DNA from: Bacillus sp. 491mf
Lineage (GTDB): Bacteria > Bacillota > Bacilli > Bacillales > Bacillaceae_G
Length of the DNA: 64,000 nt
Direction: 5' to 3'
NCBI RefSeq assembly: GCF_900112415.1
Contig: NZ_FOLV01000003.1
Coordinates: 124,001-188,000 of the forward strand
The notes beneath the pieces are model-generated. The model saw nothing but the letters and a program-made list of their open reading frames with translations. It was not told the origin of the DNA and did no database searches. Of this stretch, positions 27,622-35,981 are shown one piece after another; positions within the stretch are counted from its first letter, which is position 1; every line of letters starts with the position of its first letter. Both the position numbers and the translations under genes were made by a program.

Positions 27622-28473
27622 TTATGATTGCCCTAAACGAGTGAAGGTATCTTTTAAGTCATCGTCTTTTACTTTAATATTTTCTTTCTTTAGTTCGTCT
27701 AATAATACTTTTTGACGCCACGTATTATCTTGTATACGTTCGGCTTCAAGTGTTTTGCGAATGGAATCTTTTACGTCGTCGTATGGTTTTAAGTCTTTTT
27801 TGTCTGTTAATTTAATAATATGGTAGCCTTTTGCTGATTTGATAGGTTCACTTATTTCGCCGACATGTAATTTATAAGCAGCAGTTTCAAATTCAGGTAC
27901 CATTTTCCCAGGGCCGAAGTAACCTAAATCTCCACCATTTTCTTTTGAAGCCGTATCTTCTGAATATTTTTTTGCTAATTCTTCAAATGATGCACCGCCA
28001 TTTAGTTGTCTTTTTATATCGTTAGCTGTTTGTTCGTCGTTTACTAAAATTTGGCTAGCTTTAATTTCTGGTTTATACCTGGCTTTTATGTCTTTTTCAG
28101 TTATCGTTTGCTTGATCGCTTTGTCGATGGCTAAGCTAGAACGAATTTGTTTTTTTAAATCGTCTTCGTTTTTCATTCGATTACTTTCAAGGAACATTTT
28201 AAAATTATCGCCGGCTTGGTCTTTTACTTTTTTAAATTCCTTATCAACATCATCATCAGACACTTTATATTTTTTAATCATAATATCTTGTGCCATCATT
28301 TCGTAGAGCATATCTTTTCCGAAGCGCTCTTTTAACGCCTTATCAAATTCGCTTTTTGTTATCGTGCTCGTAGCAGAAGTAGCGATGGGATCGGAACCTT
28401 CTTTTGGATCGCAGGCGGCTAACATTAATGTGCCGAGCGTCGCTGCTGCAATGAATAATTGTCTTCGTTTCAT
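27622..28473 (-). CDS. prsA: foldase lipoprotein PrsA (peptidyl-prolyl isomerase)
   Basis: A 283-aa lipoprotein on the outer face of the membrane that assists folding of secreted proteins. The lipobox is LAAC with Cys21, after a basic-hydrophobic signal. A parvulin PPIase domain spans about 130-225 (ASQILVNDEQTANDI, FEELAKKYSEDTASKENGGD-type, GYFGPGKMVPEFE). ATG 28473 is preferred over the ATG two codons upstream because GAGGTG is at better distance. The B. cereus group has several PrsA paralogues; which one this is was not determined. Confidence 0.93.
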   Translation of the reverse strand: MKRRQLFIAAATLGTLMLAACDPKEGSDPIATSATSTITKSEFDKALKERFGKDMLYEMMAQDIMIKKYKVSDDDVDKEFKKVKDQAGDNFKMFLESNRMKNEDDLKKQIRSSLAIDKAIKQTITEKDIKARYKPEIKASQILVNDEQTANDIKRQLNGGASFEELAKKYSEDTASKENGGDLGYFGPGKMVPEFETAAYKLHVGEISEPIKSAKGYHIIKLTDKKDLKPYDDVKDSIRKTLEAERIQDNTWRQKVLLDELKKENIKVKDDDLKDTFTRLGQS

Positions 28474-28563
28474 GTACACACCTCATCCGAAAATTGTTAT
28501 CTCTATTGTAGAAAAAGGAAGTGAACATGATGTGAATTTGAGATGACTTTTGTCGAAAGAAAA

Positions 28564-28592
28564 AGTACATCAACAAAAATGTTGATGTACAA
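28564..28592. other. perfect inverted repeat upstream of prsA
   Basis: GTACATCAAC/GTTGATGTAC arms around AAAAAT, located between prsA (minus) and the 43-aa gene (minus). It is probably a terminator-like hairpin for the 43-aa gene, but there is no long T-run on either side. Confidence 0.4.
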
Positions 28593-28652
28593 AGAGGGCT
28601 TGTTCTTATGAAATAGAGGATTCGAGTTTAGAGTATAAGTGAAAAATGGTCT

Positions 28653-28784
28653 TTATAGATGATCCGTCTTTTTGGAGTAAGCGCGTTTTCCTTGCGCTAT
28701 ATTTTTTTGTTCTTCTTCATTTTTTTGCGTACGCTTTGCGTTGTTATCACGCGCTTTTTTGTCGTTGTCACTTGTATGAGGCAT
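28653..28784 (-). CDS. 43-aa highly charged protein (DUF3941-like)
   Basis: A 43-aa protein, MPHTSDNDKKARDNNAKRTQ onward, ending YSKKTDHL. Almost half the residues are charged and there is no hydrophobic segment. GGGAG precedes the ATG by about 9 nt. It resembles the short DUF3941 proteins of Bacillus, whose function is unknown. It is shorter than normal ORF cut-offs and was found by reading the minus strand between prsA and yitT. Confidence 0.7.
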   Translation of the reverse strand: MPHTSDNDKKARDNNAKRTQKNEEEQKNIAQGKRAYSKKTDHL

Positions 28785-28890
28785 ATGGTTCAACTCCCTT
28801 CATAACAGGTTGTACGTTTATCATTTCCGTTTTCGTTAAGACTATGTATAATGTATACGATGGAATTTATATAAAGGTGGGCTGGGAGAT

Positions 28891-29748
28891 ATGGACTTAA
28901 AACTGAACTATGCTGAGCTTACAAAAAAATTAGTCGTTGTTATCATTGCCGGTTTGTTAAATGCGATTGGAATGAACTTATTTTTAACACCAGCGAAAGT
29001 GTACGCTAGCGGTTTTGCAGGATTGTCGCAATTGCTTTCGCAAGTGTTAGGAGATTTTCTGTCAATACATATTTCAACGGGAGTTCTTTTTAGCTTGTTT
29101 AATATTCCGGTTGTTATTTTAGCTTGGAAAAAAGTAGGGAAGTCATTTACATTCTTTAGTTTTTTAAGTGTCGTGTTTATGACGATATTTTTAGAAATAG
29201 TGCCAGTAAAAGCGGTATCTCATGATATTATTTTAAATGCCATTTTTGGAGGGTTAATTTCTGCGGTAGGAGTAGGGCTGGCTTTAAAATTTGGAGCTTC
29301 AACAGGTGGTTTAGATATCATTGCGATGATTTTATCTAGAGTGAAAGATAAGCCGGTTGGAACATATTTCTTCTTATTTAATGCAATTATTATTATCGCA
29401 GCCGGTTATTTATATGGCTGGGAAAAGGCACTTTATACGTTAGTGACTTTATATGTATCTTCGCGCATTATTGATGCCATACATACGCGTCATGTGAAAA
29501 TTACGGCATTTATTGTAACGAAAAATGGAGCCGAGGTAAGCAAGGCAATTCATGAACGATTAGTTCGAGGGATTACTACAATTCCAGCAACAGGTGCGTT
29601 TACGAAGGAAAATAAAGAGATGCTAATGATCGTTATTACTCGTTATGAGTTATATGAATTAGAAAGAATAGTAAAAAAAGTAGATCCAGGTGCATTCACA
29701 AACGTTCTCGAAACGGTTGGGGTGTTTGGACAGTTCCGGAAAGATTAA
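28891..29748 (+). CDS. yitT: YitT-family membrane protein (DUF161/DUF2179)
   Basis: A 285-aa protein with five or six transmembrane helices in residues about 10-190, then a soluble ferredoxin-like DUF2179 domain (about 200-280, with TIPATGAFTKENKEMLMIVI). The glycine-rich YASGFAGLSQLLSQ and GASTGGLDIIAMIL motifs are typical of the YitT family, whose substrate is unknown. GGTGGGCTGGGAG lies before the ATG. The yitT-yitU neighbourhood is as in B. subtilis, and a terminator follows immediately. Confidence 0.87.
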   Translation: MDLKLNYAELTKKLVVVIIAGLLNAIGMNLFLTPAKVYASGFAGLSQLLSQVLGDFLSIHISTGVLFSLFNIPVVILAWKKVGKSFTFFSFLSVVFMTIFLEIVPVKAVSHDIILNAIFGGLISAVGVGLALKFGASTGGLDIIAMILSRVKDKPVGTYFFLFNAIIIIAAGYLYGWEKALYTLVTLYVSSRIIDAIHTRHVKITAFIVTKNGAEVSKAIHERLVRGITTIPATGAFTKENKEMLMIVITRYELYELERIVKKVDPGAFTNVLETVGVFGQFRKD

Positions 29749-29750
29749 GA

Positions 29751-29780
29751 AAAGAGGACCGCGTTTGGTCCTCTTTTTGT
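29751..29780. terminator. terminator after yitT
   Basis: AAAGAGGACC/GGTCCTCTTT stem with a short loop and T-run. It is placed between convergent genes. Confidence 0.88.
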
Positions 29781-29792
29781 TTGTTCCTTTAG

Positions 29793-29996
29793 TCACAGCT
29801 CGTCGGTTGTGGAAATGTTTTGCAATTCCTCTTGCATTTCGCGCAATTGTACTTTTTCAGCAGTAGAAGAGTTTGTATAAGCAGACAGCAATGCATTTTT
29901 TGCTTGACTAACAAGTGCTTGCTGCTCGCTGTCATTAGAACAAGATACAGCTTGTGAGACGGCATCTCGTGCTTGTTGGAATAGTAAATTACCCAT
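29793..29996 (-). CDS. DUF3813-like small protein
   Basis: A 67-aa soluble helical protein, MGNLLFQQARDAVSQAVSCS onward. It matches the general look of the DUF3813 family found beside yitU in Bacillus; function unknown. Its ATG overlaps the stop codon of the upstream 46-aa gene (TAATG), so the two are translationally coupled. The upstream gene's last codons (GGAGGG) supply its ribosome site. Confidence 0.75.
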   Translation of the reverse strand: MGNLLFQQARDAVSQAVSCSNDSEQQALVSQAKNALLSAYTNSSTAEKVQLREMQEELQNISTTDEL

Positions 29997-30136
29997 TAGA
30001 ACCCTCCGAGTGAAGAGTTATTTCGTTCTTTTTCTGCTTCAGCTAATGTACCACGGTATGGGAATCTTGCGTCGTGTTTCATAACAGAATCTGATCCTTG
30101 TTGTACGAAACGTTTTGATTTGTTCTTTTTACCCAT
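29996..30136 (-). CDS. 46-aa basic protein coupled to the DUF3813 gene
   Basis: A 46-aa protein, MGKKNKSKRFVQQGSDSVMK onward, ending NNSSLGGF. It is strongly basic at the N-terminus. AAAAGGGGGCATTACG gives the ribosome site. The stop TAA overlaps the next ATG by one base. I do not recognise the family; size and charge are reminiscent of minor spore proteins, but there is no clear SASP motif. Confidence 0.65.
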   Translation of the reverse strand: MGKKNKSKRFVQQGSDSVMKHDARFPYRGTLAEAEKERNNSSLGGF

Positions 30137-30234
30137 TCGTAATGCCCCCTTTTAGCAGAAAAGCATGGACACATTTGCTGTGTCTCCTATAGTATGTGCG
30201 CTTGGCGCGATACTATAAGCAGGGAATTTTCACC

Positions 30235-31044
30235 TTACAATCCAAGTGCCTCCTCTAAATAAAGAGCAATGCCGTCTTCTTCGTTTGATAATGTTATGTG
30301 ATTTGCTAATGATTTTAATTCTGGAATGGCGTTCCCCATGGCAATTCCATGTCCGGCAAATTCAATCATTTCAAAGTCGTTATCTTCATCACCGAACGCG
30401 ATGATACGTTCTTTTGGGATATTGTAGTGACTTGAAATTCTTTGTAAGCCAATTGCTTTATTTAACCCGCTTTTCACAATTTCAATAATCGGCCAAGGAG
30501 CTCCCCATTTGCGATGGTCGATTACTTCTGCATGTATATCCGTTAAATGTTGACGAATAGAATTTGACTTTGACTCATGTGCATCAATTAATAAACACGT
30601 TGGATGATCTTGTAAAATATTGAGTAAATCACCTGTGAAAATTTTTGGTGATCCGAACTCAAAAATATGTCTTTTGTCTTCATCAAGTTGTTTCATATAC
30701 ACATCATCAATTACTTCTGCGTAAATATTTTCTACTCCAAATTCCATACACGTACGAACGATTTCCTGCGCGGTAGCAAGTTCAAGTGGCGAGTGATGTG
30801 TTCCCCAGTTCATATCAAGTGGATGATGGACGTATGCACCGTTAAAATTTACAATCGGTGTATTTAAGCCAAGTTCTTTATAATATGCGTGACTCGCACG
30901 ATATGGACGGCCCGTTGAGATCACAACGATGTGACCTTGTTCTTTTGCTTTGGCAATGGTCTGCTTTGTACGAGCTGAAATGATTTTTTGATCTGTAAGT
31001 AAAGTACCATCTAAATCTAATGCAATTAAATGTTGTTTTTTCAT
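30235..31044 (-). CDS. yitU: HAD-superfamily phosphatase (Cof/YitU type)
   Basis: A 269-aa cytosolic Cof-type HAD hydrolase. Motif I DLDGTLL has the nucleophile Asp10 and Asp12, motif II is VVISTGRP, and motif IV is IAFGDEDNDFEMIEFAG near 210-226. B. subtilis YitU dephosphorylates the riboflavin precursor 5-amino-6-(5-phosphoribitylamino)uracil; the same role is plausible but unproven here. ATG 31044 follows AAAGGTGTGAG. Confidence 0.85.
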   Translation of the reverse strand: MKKQHLIALDLDGTLLTDQKIISARTKQTIAKAKEQGHIVVISTGRPYRASHAYYKELGLNTPIVNFNGAYVHHPLDMNWGTHHSPLELATAQEIVRTCMEFGVENIYAEVIDDVYMKQLDEDKRHIFEFGSPKIFTGDLLNILQDHPTCLLIDAHESKSNSIRQHLTDIHAEVIDHRKWGAPWPIIEIVKSGLNKAIGLQRISSHYNIPKERIIAFGDEDNDFEMIEFAGHGIAMGNAIPELKSLANHITLSNEEDGIALYLEEALGL

Positions 31045-31180
31045 GCGTCTCACACCTTTTATAAAAAGTTTTTGTGTATATTCATCTTAATTCCTCTATG
31101 ATTGCGCTGTCTACTATTTGTCATTGGTAATGAGAAAAGTCAAGTTTTTTTCTGAAAGTTCGAATATTGTTCCTTTCCAT

Positions 31181-31208
31181 TTGTACAAATTGTGAAAGGG
31201 GTTACAAT
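31181..31208 (+). promoter_or_regulatory. promoter of a candidate small RNA
   Basis: TTGTAC (31181-31186), a 16-nt spacer and TACAAT (31203-31208). No coding region starts within the next 220 nt, and a terminator-like hairpin lies about 65 nt downstream. Confidence 0.5.
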
Positions 31209-31214
31209 GTAGTG

Positions 31215-31303
31215 ATAATCATGTTTATAATGAGAATGTAATCTTCTCGTATAAGTTGTTTGACTCTCCTTTGATGCTGGTCTTTATGGCCAGTTTTTTT
31301 TTG
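31215..31303 (+). ncRNA. candidate ~90-nt small RNA or attenuated leader
   Basis: Between the promoter at 31181-31208 and T9 at 31294-31302 there are two hairpins, GAGAATGTAATCTTCTC and CTGGtctttatggCCAG, the second followed directly by the T-run. Between them a single-stranded ACTCTCCTTTGA (31263-31274) is complementary to Shine-Dalgarno sequences, a common seed of Gram-positive small RNAs. The alternative is a transcription attenuator for yjzC, which starts 140 nt downstream. Confidence 0.45.
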
Positions 31304-31440
31304 TTTCTACATATACTAATGTATCTCCTGCTAAAATGTGTAATTTCATTATATGAGCATGGTTTCCTAAACATAACAGTAAAGGTTTTGTAAAATGGGA
31401 CATACTAAAGATGTAATGACGGAATGGAAGGAGAATGAAT

Positions 31441-31620
31441 ATGGGACAAAGTCATCGATTCCGAGCTGGTCAAAAAGCACCTAATGATGGTATCTATGTT
31501 GAAATTGGTGAAACAGGAAGCATGGTTAAAGATCCAAAAATGGTAAAGCTCTCTGCTGGAGATAAATTTCCAGGAGTTACAAATCAAAATAGACAATGGA
31601 CATATAAACGAAGACCATAA
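31441..31620 (+). CDS. yjzC: YjzC-family small protein
   Basis: A 59-aa protein, MGQSHRFRAGQKAPNDGIYV onward, ending WTYKRRP. It is a short Bacillus protein with the RFRAGQKAPNDG and GDKFPGVTN segments typical of the YjzC family; function unknown. AGGAG is 7 nt before ATG 31441, while the upstream in-frame ATG (31435) overlaps the ribosome site and is rejected. A terminator follows. Confidence 0.8.
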   Translation: MGQSHRFRAGQKAPNDGIYVEIGETGSMVKDPKMVKLSAGDKFPGVTNQNRQWTYKRRP

Positions 31621-31652
31621 GAAATCCCGCAGTTATAAGCTGCGGGATTTGT
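31621..31652 (+). terminator. terminator after yjzC
   Basis: AAATCCCGCAG/CTGCGGGATTT stem directly after the stop codon. Confidence 0.85.
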
Positions 31653-31656
31653 TGTG

Positions 31657-31848
31657 GTGAATAAGTAAAAAAAGGCAGGAAAGCATTTTTTTAAATGGTC
31701 TGGGAGGGACTGGCTATGTATAGGAGTGGTCAGGGCCTGTTTCTGCCACATGCAATGTTTTAAAACAAATAGAGGCAACGAGGTGTATTGCCATTTTTAT
31801 CTTCGTAGCAGCAATCTATATGTTGGGAAATGAAGAGGAATTTTCGTA
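31657..31848 (+). repeat. R1 element, subfamily a, first of a tandem pair
   Basis: Shares GGCAGGAAAGCATTTTTTTA, ACTGGCTATGTATAGGAGTG, GGTCAGGGCCTGTTTCTGCC and the TTTTAAAACAAATAGAGGC tail with the next unit. It is sense-oriented behind yjzC. Confidence 0.85.
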
Positions 31849-32030
31849 ACTACTCAGTCACTCTATGAGAAAAAGGCAGAAAAGCATTTTTTTAAATGGT
31901 CTGGCTATGTATAGGAGTGGTCAGGGCCTGTTCCTGCCACATGCAACGTTTTAAAACAAATAGAGGCAACGAGGTGTATTGCCATTTTTATCTTTGTAGC
32001 AGCAATCTATATGCTGAAAAATGAAAATGA
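31849..32030 (+). repeat. R1 element, subfamily a, second of a tandem pair
   Basis: Nearly identical to the preceding unit except for a 10-nt deletion between two CTGG words and scattered substitutions. Its start (CGTAACTACTCAGTCACTCT) also matches the copy at 6175-6330. Confidence 0.85.
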
Positions 32031-32141
32031 TTTTCTATAGGTAAGTGTATTTCTACTTACATCATCCCCCTTACCAAATTTCTAAATGAAACGTATGGCT
32101 GAGTCGTTATAAAAAAATAAGATCTCACAAAGTCTTCTCCG

Positions 32142-32171
32142 TTGAATAAAATAGGTGATTTATCGTATAAT
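32142..32171 (+). promoter_or_regulatory. clpB promoter
   Basis: TTGAAT (32142-32147), an 18-nt spacer and TATAAT (32166-32171). Transcription should start near 32178. Confidence 0.75.
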
Positions 32172-32180
32172 CAACTCAAA

Positions 32181-32197
32181 GGTCAAAAAAAGTCAAA
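32181..32197 (+). promoter_or_regulatory. CtsR operator of clpB
   Basis: GGTCAAA-AAA-AGTCAAA is a perfect match to the CtsR consensus of two direct RGTCAAA heptamers with a 3-nt gap. It lies immediately downstream of the predicted start site, so bound CtsR would block initiation. ctsR itself is not in the window. Confidence 0.85.
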
Positions 32198-32219
32198 CTA
32201 TAAAGGAGTTGTAGGTGCG

Positions 32220-34826
32220 ATGGACTTAAATAGAATGACGACAAAAACACAAGAAGCGATTATGGGCGCACAATCAATTGCTACTAAGCATCATCATCAA
32301 GAAATTGATATTGTACATCTTTTAGCTTCGCTTCTTCAGCAGCAAGATGGATTAGCAATTCGTATTTTTCAAAAAATGAATGTAAATATAGATCAGCTCA
32401 TGCAAGGGGTGGAACGATTATTAAAGCGAAAGCCATCGGTTACAGGTGGCGGCGCAGAAGCAGGGAAAGTGTATATTACAAGTGCGCTTCAGCAGCTGCT
32501 TGTGCGAGCTGAAGAAGAAGCAAAGCATTTACAAGATGATTATATTTCAGTGGAACATATTCTTCTTGCGTTATGCAATGAGAAGAATGTGAATGATATA
32601 CGTGAATTATTTACATCGGTTCATATTACGAAAGAAGCGTTATTGCAAGCATTAACAGCAGTTAGGGGGAATCAAAGAGTGACGAGTCAAAATCCAGAAG
32701 TAACATACGAAGCTTTAGAAAAATATGGCCGTGATTTAGTAGCGGAAGTACGGCAAGGAAAAATTGATCCAGTCATCGGCCGTGATAGTGAAATTAGACG
32801 TGTGATTCGCATTTTATCGCGCAAAACAAAAAATAATCCGGTATTAATTGGTGAGCCTGGTGTTGGGAAAACAGCAATCGTTGAGGGATTAGCGCAGCGT
32901 ATTGTCCGTAAAGATGTACCGGAAGGACTAAAAGATAAAACGATTTTTGCGCTTGATATGAGCGCGCTTGTTGCAGGGGCGAAATTTCGCGGTGAATTTG
33001 AAGAGCGTCTGCAAGCAGTATTAAATGAAATTAAAAAAAGTGAAGGAAATATTTTATTATTTATCGACGAGCTGCATACCATTGTTGGTGCTGGTAAAAC
33101 AGAAGGGGCAATGGATGCTGGGAATATGTTAAAACCAATGTTAGCGCGCGGCGAGCTGCATTGTATCGGAGCGACAACGCTTGATGAATATCGCAAATAT
33201 ATTGAGAAAGACCCGGCATTAGAGCGCCGTTTCCAACAAGTATTAGCAGAAGAGCCGACAGTTGAAGATACGATTTCTATTTTGCGCGGTTTAAAAGAAC
33301 GATTTGAAATTTACCATAGTGTGAATATTCATGACCGTGCTCTTGTCGCAGCTGCGACGTTATCGGATCGCTATATTTCTGATCGTTTCTTACCAGATAA
33401 AGCAATCGATTTAGTTGACGAAGCATGTGCAACGATCCGGACAGAAATTGATTCGCTGCCAACAGAGCTAGATGAAATAACACGCCGTATTATGCAGTTA
33501 GAAATTGAAGAGGCTGCGCTTAGTAAAGAAACGGACCATGCAAGTAGAGAGCGCCTGCAAACATTGCAGCGTGAGTTGTCGGATTTAAAAGAAAAAGCGA
33601 GTGGAATGCGGGCGCAGTGGCAAAAAGAGAAGGAAGAAATTCATAAAGTACGTGATTTGCGCGAAAGCCTAGAACGTTTGCGAAGAGAGCTAGAAGAAGC
33701 GGAAGGAAATTACGATTTAAATAAAGCAGCAGAGCTTCGTCACGGCAAAATTCCAGCTGTAGAAAAAGAATTGAAAGAAGCGGAAGAAGCAAGTGCAAAT
33801 AAACAGCAAGATAACCGTCTTCTTCGTGAAGAAGTAAGTGAAGAAGAAATTGCGAATATCGTATCGCGCTGGACTGGTATTCCGATTGCAAAGCTCGTAG
33901 AAGGAGAACGTGAGAAGTTGCTTCGTTTAGAGCAAATTTTATCAGAGCGTGTTATTGGACAAGAAGAAGCGGTCGGTCTTGTGGCGGATGCGGTGTTGCG
34001 CGCTCGTGCGGGAATTAAAGATCCAAATCGTCCGATTGGTTCGTTCATTTTCTTAGGACCGACAGGTGTTGGGAAAACGGAACTTGCGAAAACATTGGCA
34101 CAGTCATTATTTGATAGCGAAGAACAAATCATTCGAATTGATATGTCAGAGTATATGGAAAAGCATGCTGTATCTCGTTTAATCGGAGCGCCTCCTGGGT
34201 ATGTCGGATATGAAGAAGGCGGACAATTAACAGAAGCTGTGCGCCGTAAACCGTATTCTGTCATTTTATTAGATGAAATAGAAAAAGCGCATCCGGAAGT
34301 GTTTAATATTTTACTGCAAATGTTAGATGATGGGCGTATTACAGATTCACAGGGGCGTACAGTTGATTTCAAAAATACAGTCATTATTATGACGTCCAAT
34401 ATCGGATCGCAATATTTACTAGAAGGATTAGGAGAAGATGGTTCGATTCAAGAAGAAGCAAGAAACCTTGTCATGGGCCAACTCCGTGGTCATTTCCGCC
34501 CAGAGTTTTTAAATCGAGTGGACGAAATTATTCTCTTTAAACCACTTACAACAAATGAAATAAAAGGTATTGTTGATAAAATTGTGAAAGAGCTGCAAAA
34601 TCGTTTAACAGATCGCCATATTACAGTGGAACTTACAGATGCTGCAAAAGAGTTTGTTGTAGAGTCTGGGTTTGATCCAATGTACGGTGCGCGTCCTCTA
34701 AAACGCTACGTACAGCGGCAAATTGAAACGAAGTTAGCGCGTGCGCTCATTGCGGGCACGATTACCGATCATAGTCATGTATTGATTGAGGTAGTGAATA
34801 ACGAGTTAGTTGTTAGAGTTCAATAA
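32220..34826 (+). CDS. clpB: disaggregase chaperone ClpB
   Basis: An 868-aa AAA+ hexamer that, with DnaK, pulls proteins out of aggregates after heat stress. An N domain with two Clp repeats (1-145) is followed by AAA-1 with Walker A GEPGVGKT near 205-212, the coiled-coil M domain (about 405-525) that distinguishes ClpB from ClpC/ClpE, and AAA-2 with GPTGVGKT near 612. The ATG at 32220 follows AAAGGAGTTGTAGG; the longer frame from 32142 runs through the promoter and CtsR box and is rejected. A strong terminator follows. Confidence 0.95.
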   Translation: MDLNRMTTKTQEAIMGAQSIATKHHHQEIDIVHLLASLLQQQDGLAIRIFQKMNVNIDQLMQGVERLLKRKPSVTGGGAEAGKVYITSALQQLLVRAEEEAKHLQDDYISVEHILLALCNEKNVNDIRELFTSVHITKEALLQALTAVRGNQRVTSQNPEVTYEALEKYGRDLVAEVRQGKIDPVIGRDSEIRRVIRILSRKTKNNPVLIGEPGVGKTAIVEGLAQRIVRKDVPEGLKDKTIFALDMSALVAGAKFRGEFEERLQAVLNEIKKSEGNILLFIDELHTIVGAGKTEGAMDAGNMLKPMLARGELHCIGATTLDEYRKYIEKDPALERRFQQVLAEEPTVEDTISILRGLKERFEIYHSVNIHDRALVAAATLSDRYISDRFLPDKAIDLVDEACATIRTEIDSLPTELDEITRRIMQLEIEEAALSKETDHASRERLQTLQRELSDLKEKASGMRAQWQKEKEEIHKVRDLRESLERLRRELEEAEGNYDLNKAAELRHGKIPAVEKELKEAEEASANKQQDNRLLREEVSEEEIANIVSRWTGIPIAKLVEGEREKLLRLEQILSERVIGQEEAVGLVADAVLRARAGIKDPNRPIGSFIFLGPTGVGKTELAKTLAQSLFDSEEQIIRIDMSEYMEKHAVSRLIGAPPGYVGYEEGGQLTEAVRRKPYSVILLDEIEKAHPEVFNILLQMLDDGRITDSQGRTVDFKNTVIIMTSNIGSQYLLEGLGEDGSIQEEARNLVMGQLRGHFRPEFLNRVDEIILFKPLTTNEIKGIVDKIVKELQNRLTDRHITVELTDAAKEFVVESGFDPMYGARPLKRYVQRQIETKLARALIAGTITDHSHVLIEVVNNELVVRVQ

Positions 34827-34859
34827 AAAAGAGTCCGGGTATCCGGACTCTTTTTTTTA
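34825..34859. terminator. bidirectional terminator between clpB and yjzD
   Basis: AAAGAGTCCGG/CCGGACTCTTT stem with a small loop and T-run between convergent stops. Confidence 0.9.
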
Positions 34860-35045
34860 TTAATGCTGCTCTGCAGGTTCGTTTGGAATTAATGCTCCAA
34901 GTGCGATTACTAGTACAGTAATAACTACAGAAAAGATAGACGCTTGCCCAAAATCGTATGTAACACCTGGCGTCATTGCGCTAACTACGTAACTCATCAT
35001 TTGCACAAGCAAGAACGACCAGAAAAAGGCCCAAATTACACGCAT
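34860..35045 (-). CDS. yjzD: YjzD-like small membrane protein (DUF2929)
   Basis: A 61-aa protein with two transmembrane helices (residues about 3-22 and 34-53) separated by a polar turn (TPGVTYDFG). It resembles the DUF2929/YjzD family of unknown function. AGAGGTG precedes the ATG. Its position between clpB and yjaU is consistent with the yjz/yja order in Bacillus. Confidence 0.75.
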   Translation of the reverse strand: MRVIWAFFWSFLLVQMMSYVVSAMTPGVTYDFGQASIFSVVITVLVIALGALIPNEPAEQH

Positions 35046-35201
35046 CTTTTTACACCTCTATTCGTTCAGTTTGTCTTTATTGTATCATAACTCGAAAAAG
35101 AATATAGAAAAAATATTTGTCGTTTTTGCAAAGCAAATTGCTCTTCATATCATACATTATAAAAGAGTGAAATTGATGTTGTCATATAAGGCGGGAGAAG
35201 A

Positions 35202-35933
35202 ATGAGTATTACGGAACGTTTTTTCTTTTTAGAACAAGAGGCATGTGTAATTCATTTACCGGAAAAGCCGAATGGATTTGGGATATTGTTATTAGGTGAC
35301 TATAATTACTTTATCGAGAATGGTACAAGTTTATGGCTGCAACACGCTGGGCGGTTACAGCTTTTAAACGAATTGCGGAAGAATGGCTATACAGTTTTTT
35401 CCTCTAATTTATACGGTAGACATTGGGGGAATGAACAGGCAGTTCGTTTAGCGAAGCGGTTGTATCATGTTGTTATGAAAAAGGAAATTTTGAACGGAAA
35501 GATTCATATCATAGCAGAGGGAATGGGTGCGCTTGTTGCTTTGCAAATGATGGCGCAATATCCAGAATGTGTGCGCTCTGTTCTTATGTTTAATCCGTGT
35601 CTTCATTTACCGGCACACGTTGAAATTGAAAAAGAGCACAAATTTTTTTATAAGCGGTTAATTCGTGAATTGATGCAAGCATATAATGCAACAGAAGTCG
35701 GATTACAACAGAAAATTGAGAAGAAAGCATTTCCGTATTTAGTATCTTCCGTTCCGGTCAAAATATTCGTATCTGCTCAAGAAAAAAAGGAACGAAAACA
35801 GTTACTCCGGGAATATGAAAAGAAACGTTTACAAGAGAATTCTCCAACTGCATTATCCTTTCATTTACAAGATGTAAAATATAAAATGGCGCAAAATGCA
35901 TGTCAATTTTTTAAGTGGTATGAAGGTTTATAA
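35202..35933 (+). CDS. yjaU: alpha/beta-hydrolase-fold protein (YjaU-like) without nucleophile Ser
   Basis: A 243-aa cytosolic protein with the layout of an alpha/beta hydrolase. At the nucleophile elbow (residues about 102-111) it reads AEGMGALVAL, where active enzymes have GxSxG, so Gly replaces the serine. The C-terminal half holds a basic helical stretch and the usual late His is not evident. It is probably non-catalytic (inference). GGCGGGAGA precedes the ATG. It precedes yjaV and comZ as in B. subtilis, separated by a hairpin. Confidence 0.7.
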   Translation: MSITERFFFLEQEACVIHLPEKPNGFGILLLGDYNYFIENGTSLWLQHAGRLQLLNELRKNGYTVFSSNLYGRHWGNEQAVRLAKRLYHVVMKKEILNGKIHIIAEGMGALVALQMMAQYPECVRSVLMFNPCLHLPAHVEIEKEHKFFYKRLIRELMQAYNATEVGLQQKIEKKAFPYLVSSVPVKIFVSAQEKKERKQLLREYEKKRLQENSPTALSFHLQDVKYKMAQNACQFFKWYEGL

Positions 35934-35960
35934 AGCTCCTATACATAAGGAGCTTTTTAT
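35931..35960 (+). terminator. terminator after yjaU
   Basis: AAAGCTCCT/AGGAGCTTT stem overlapping the stop codon, followed by TTAT. Confidence 0.7.
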
Positions 35961-35981
35961 GTATGTGGGGAGGGAGATAAA

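Noticed and set aside
32142-32219. ClpB start 26 codons upstream
   Set aside because: The extra codons cover a good promoter and a perfect CtsR operator, and ATG 32220 has the better ribosome site.
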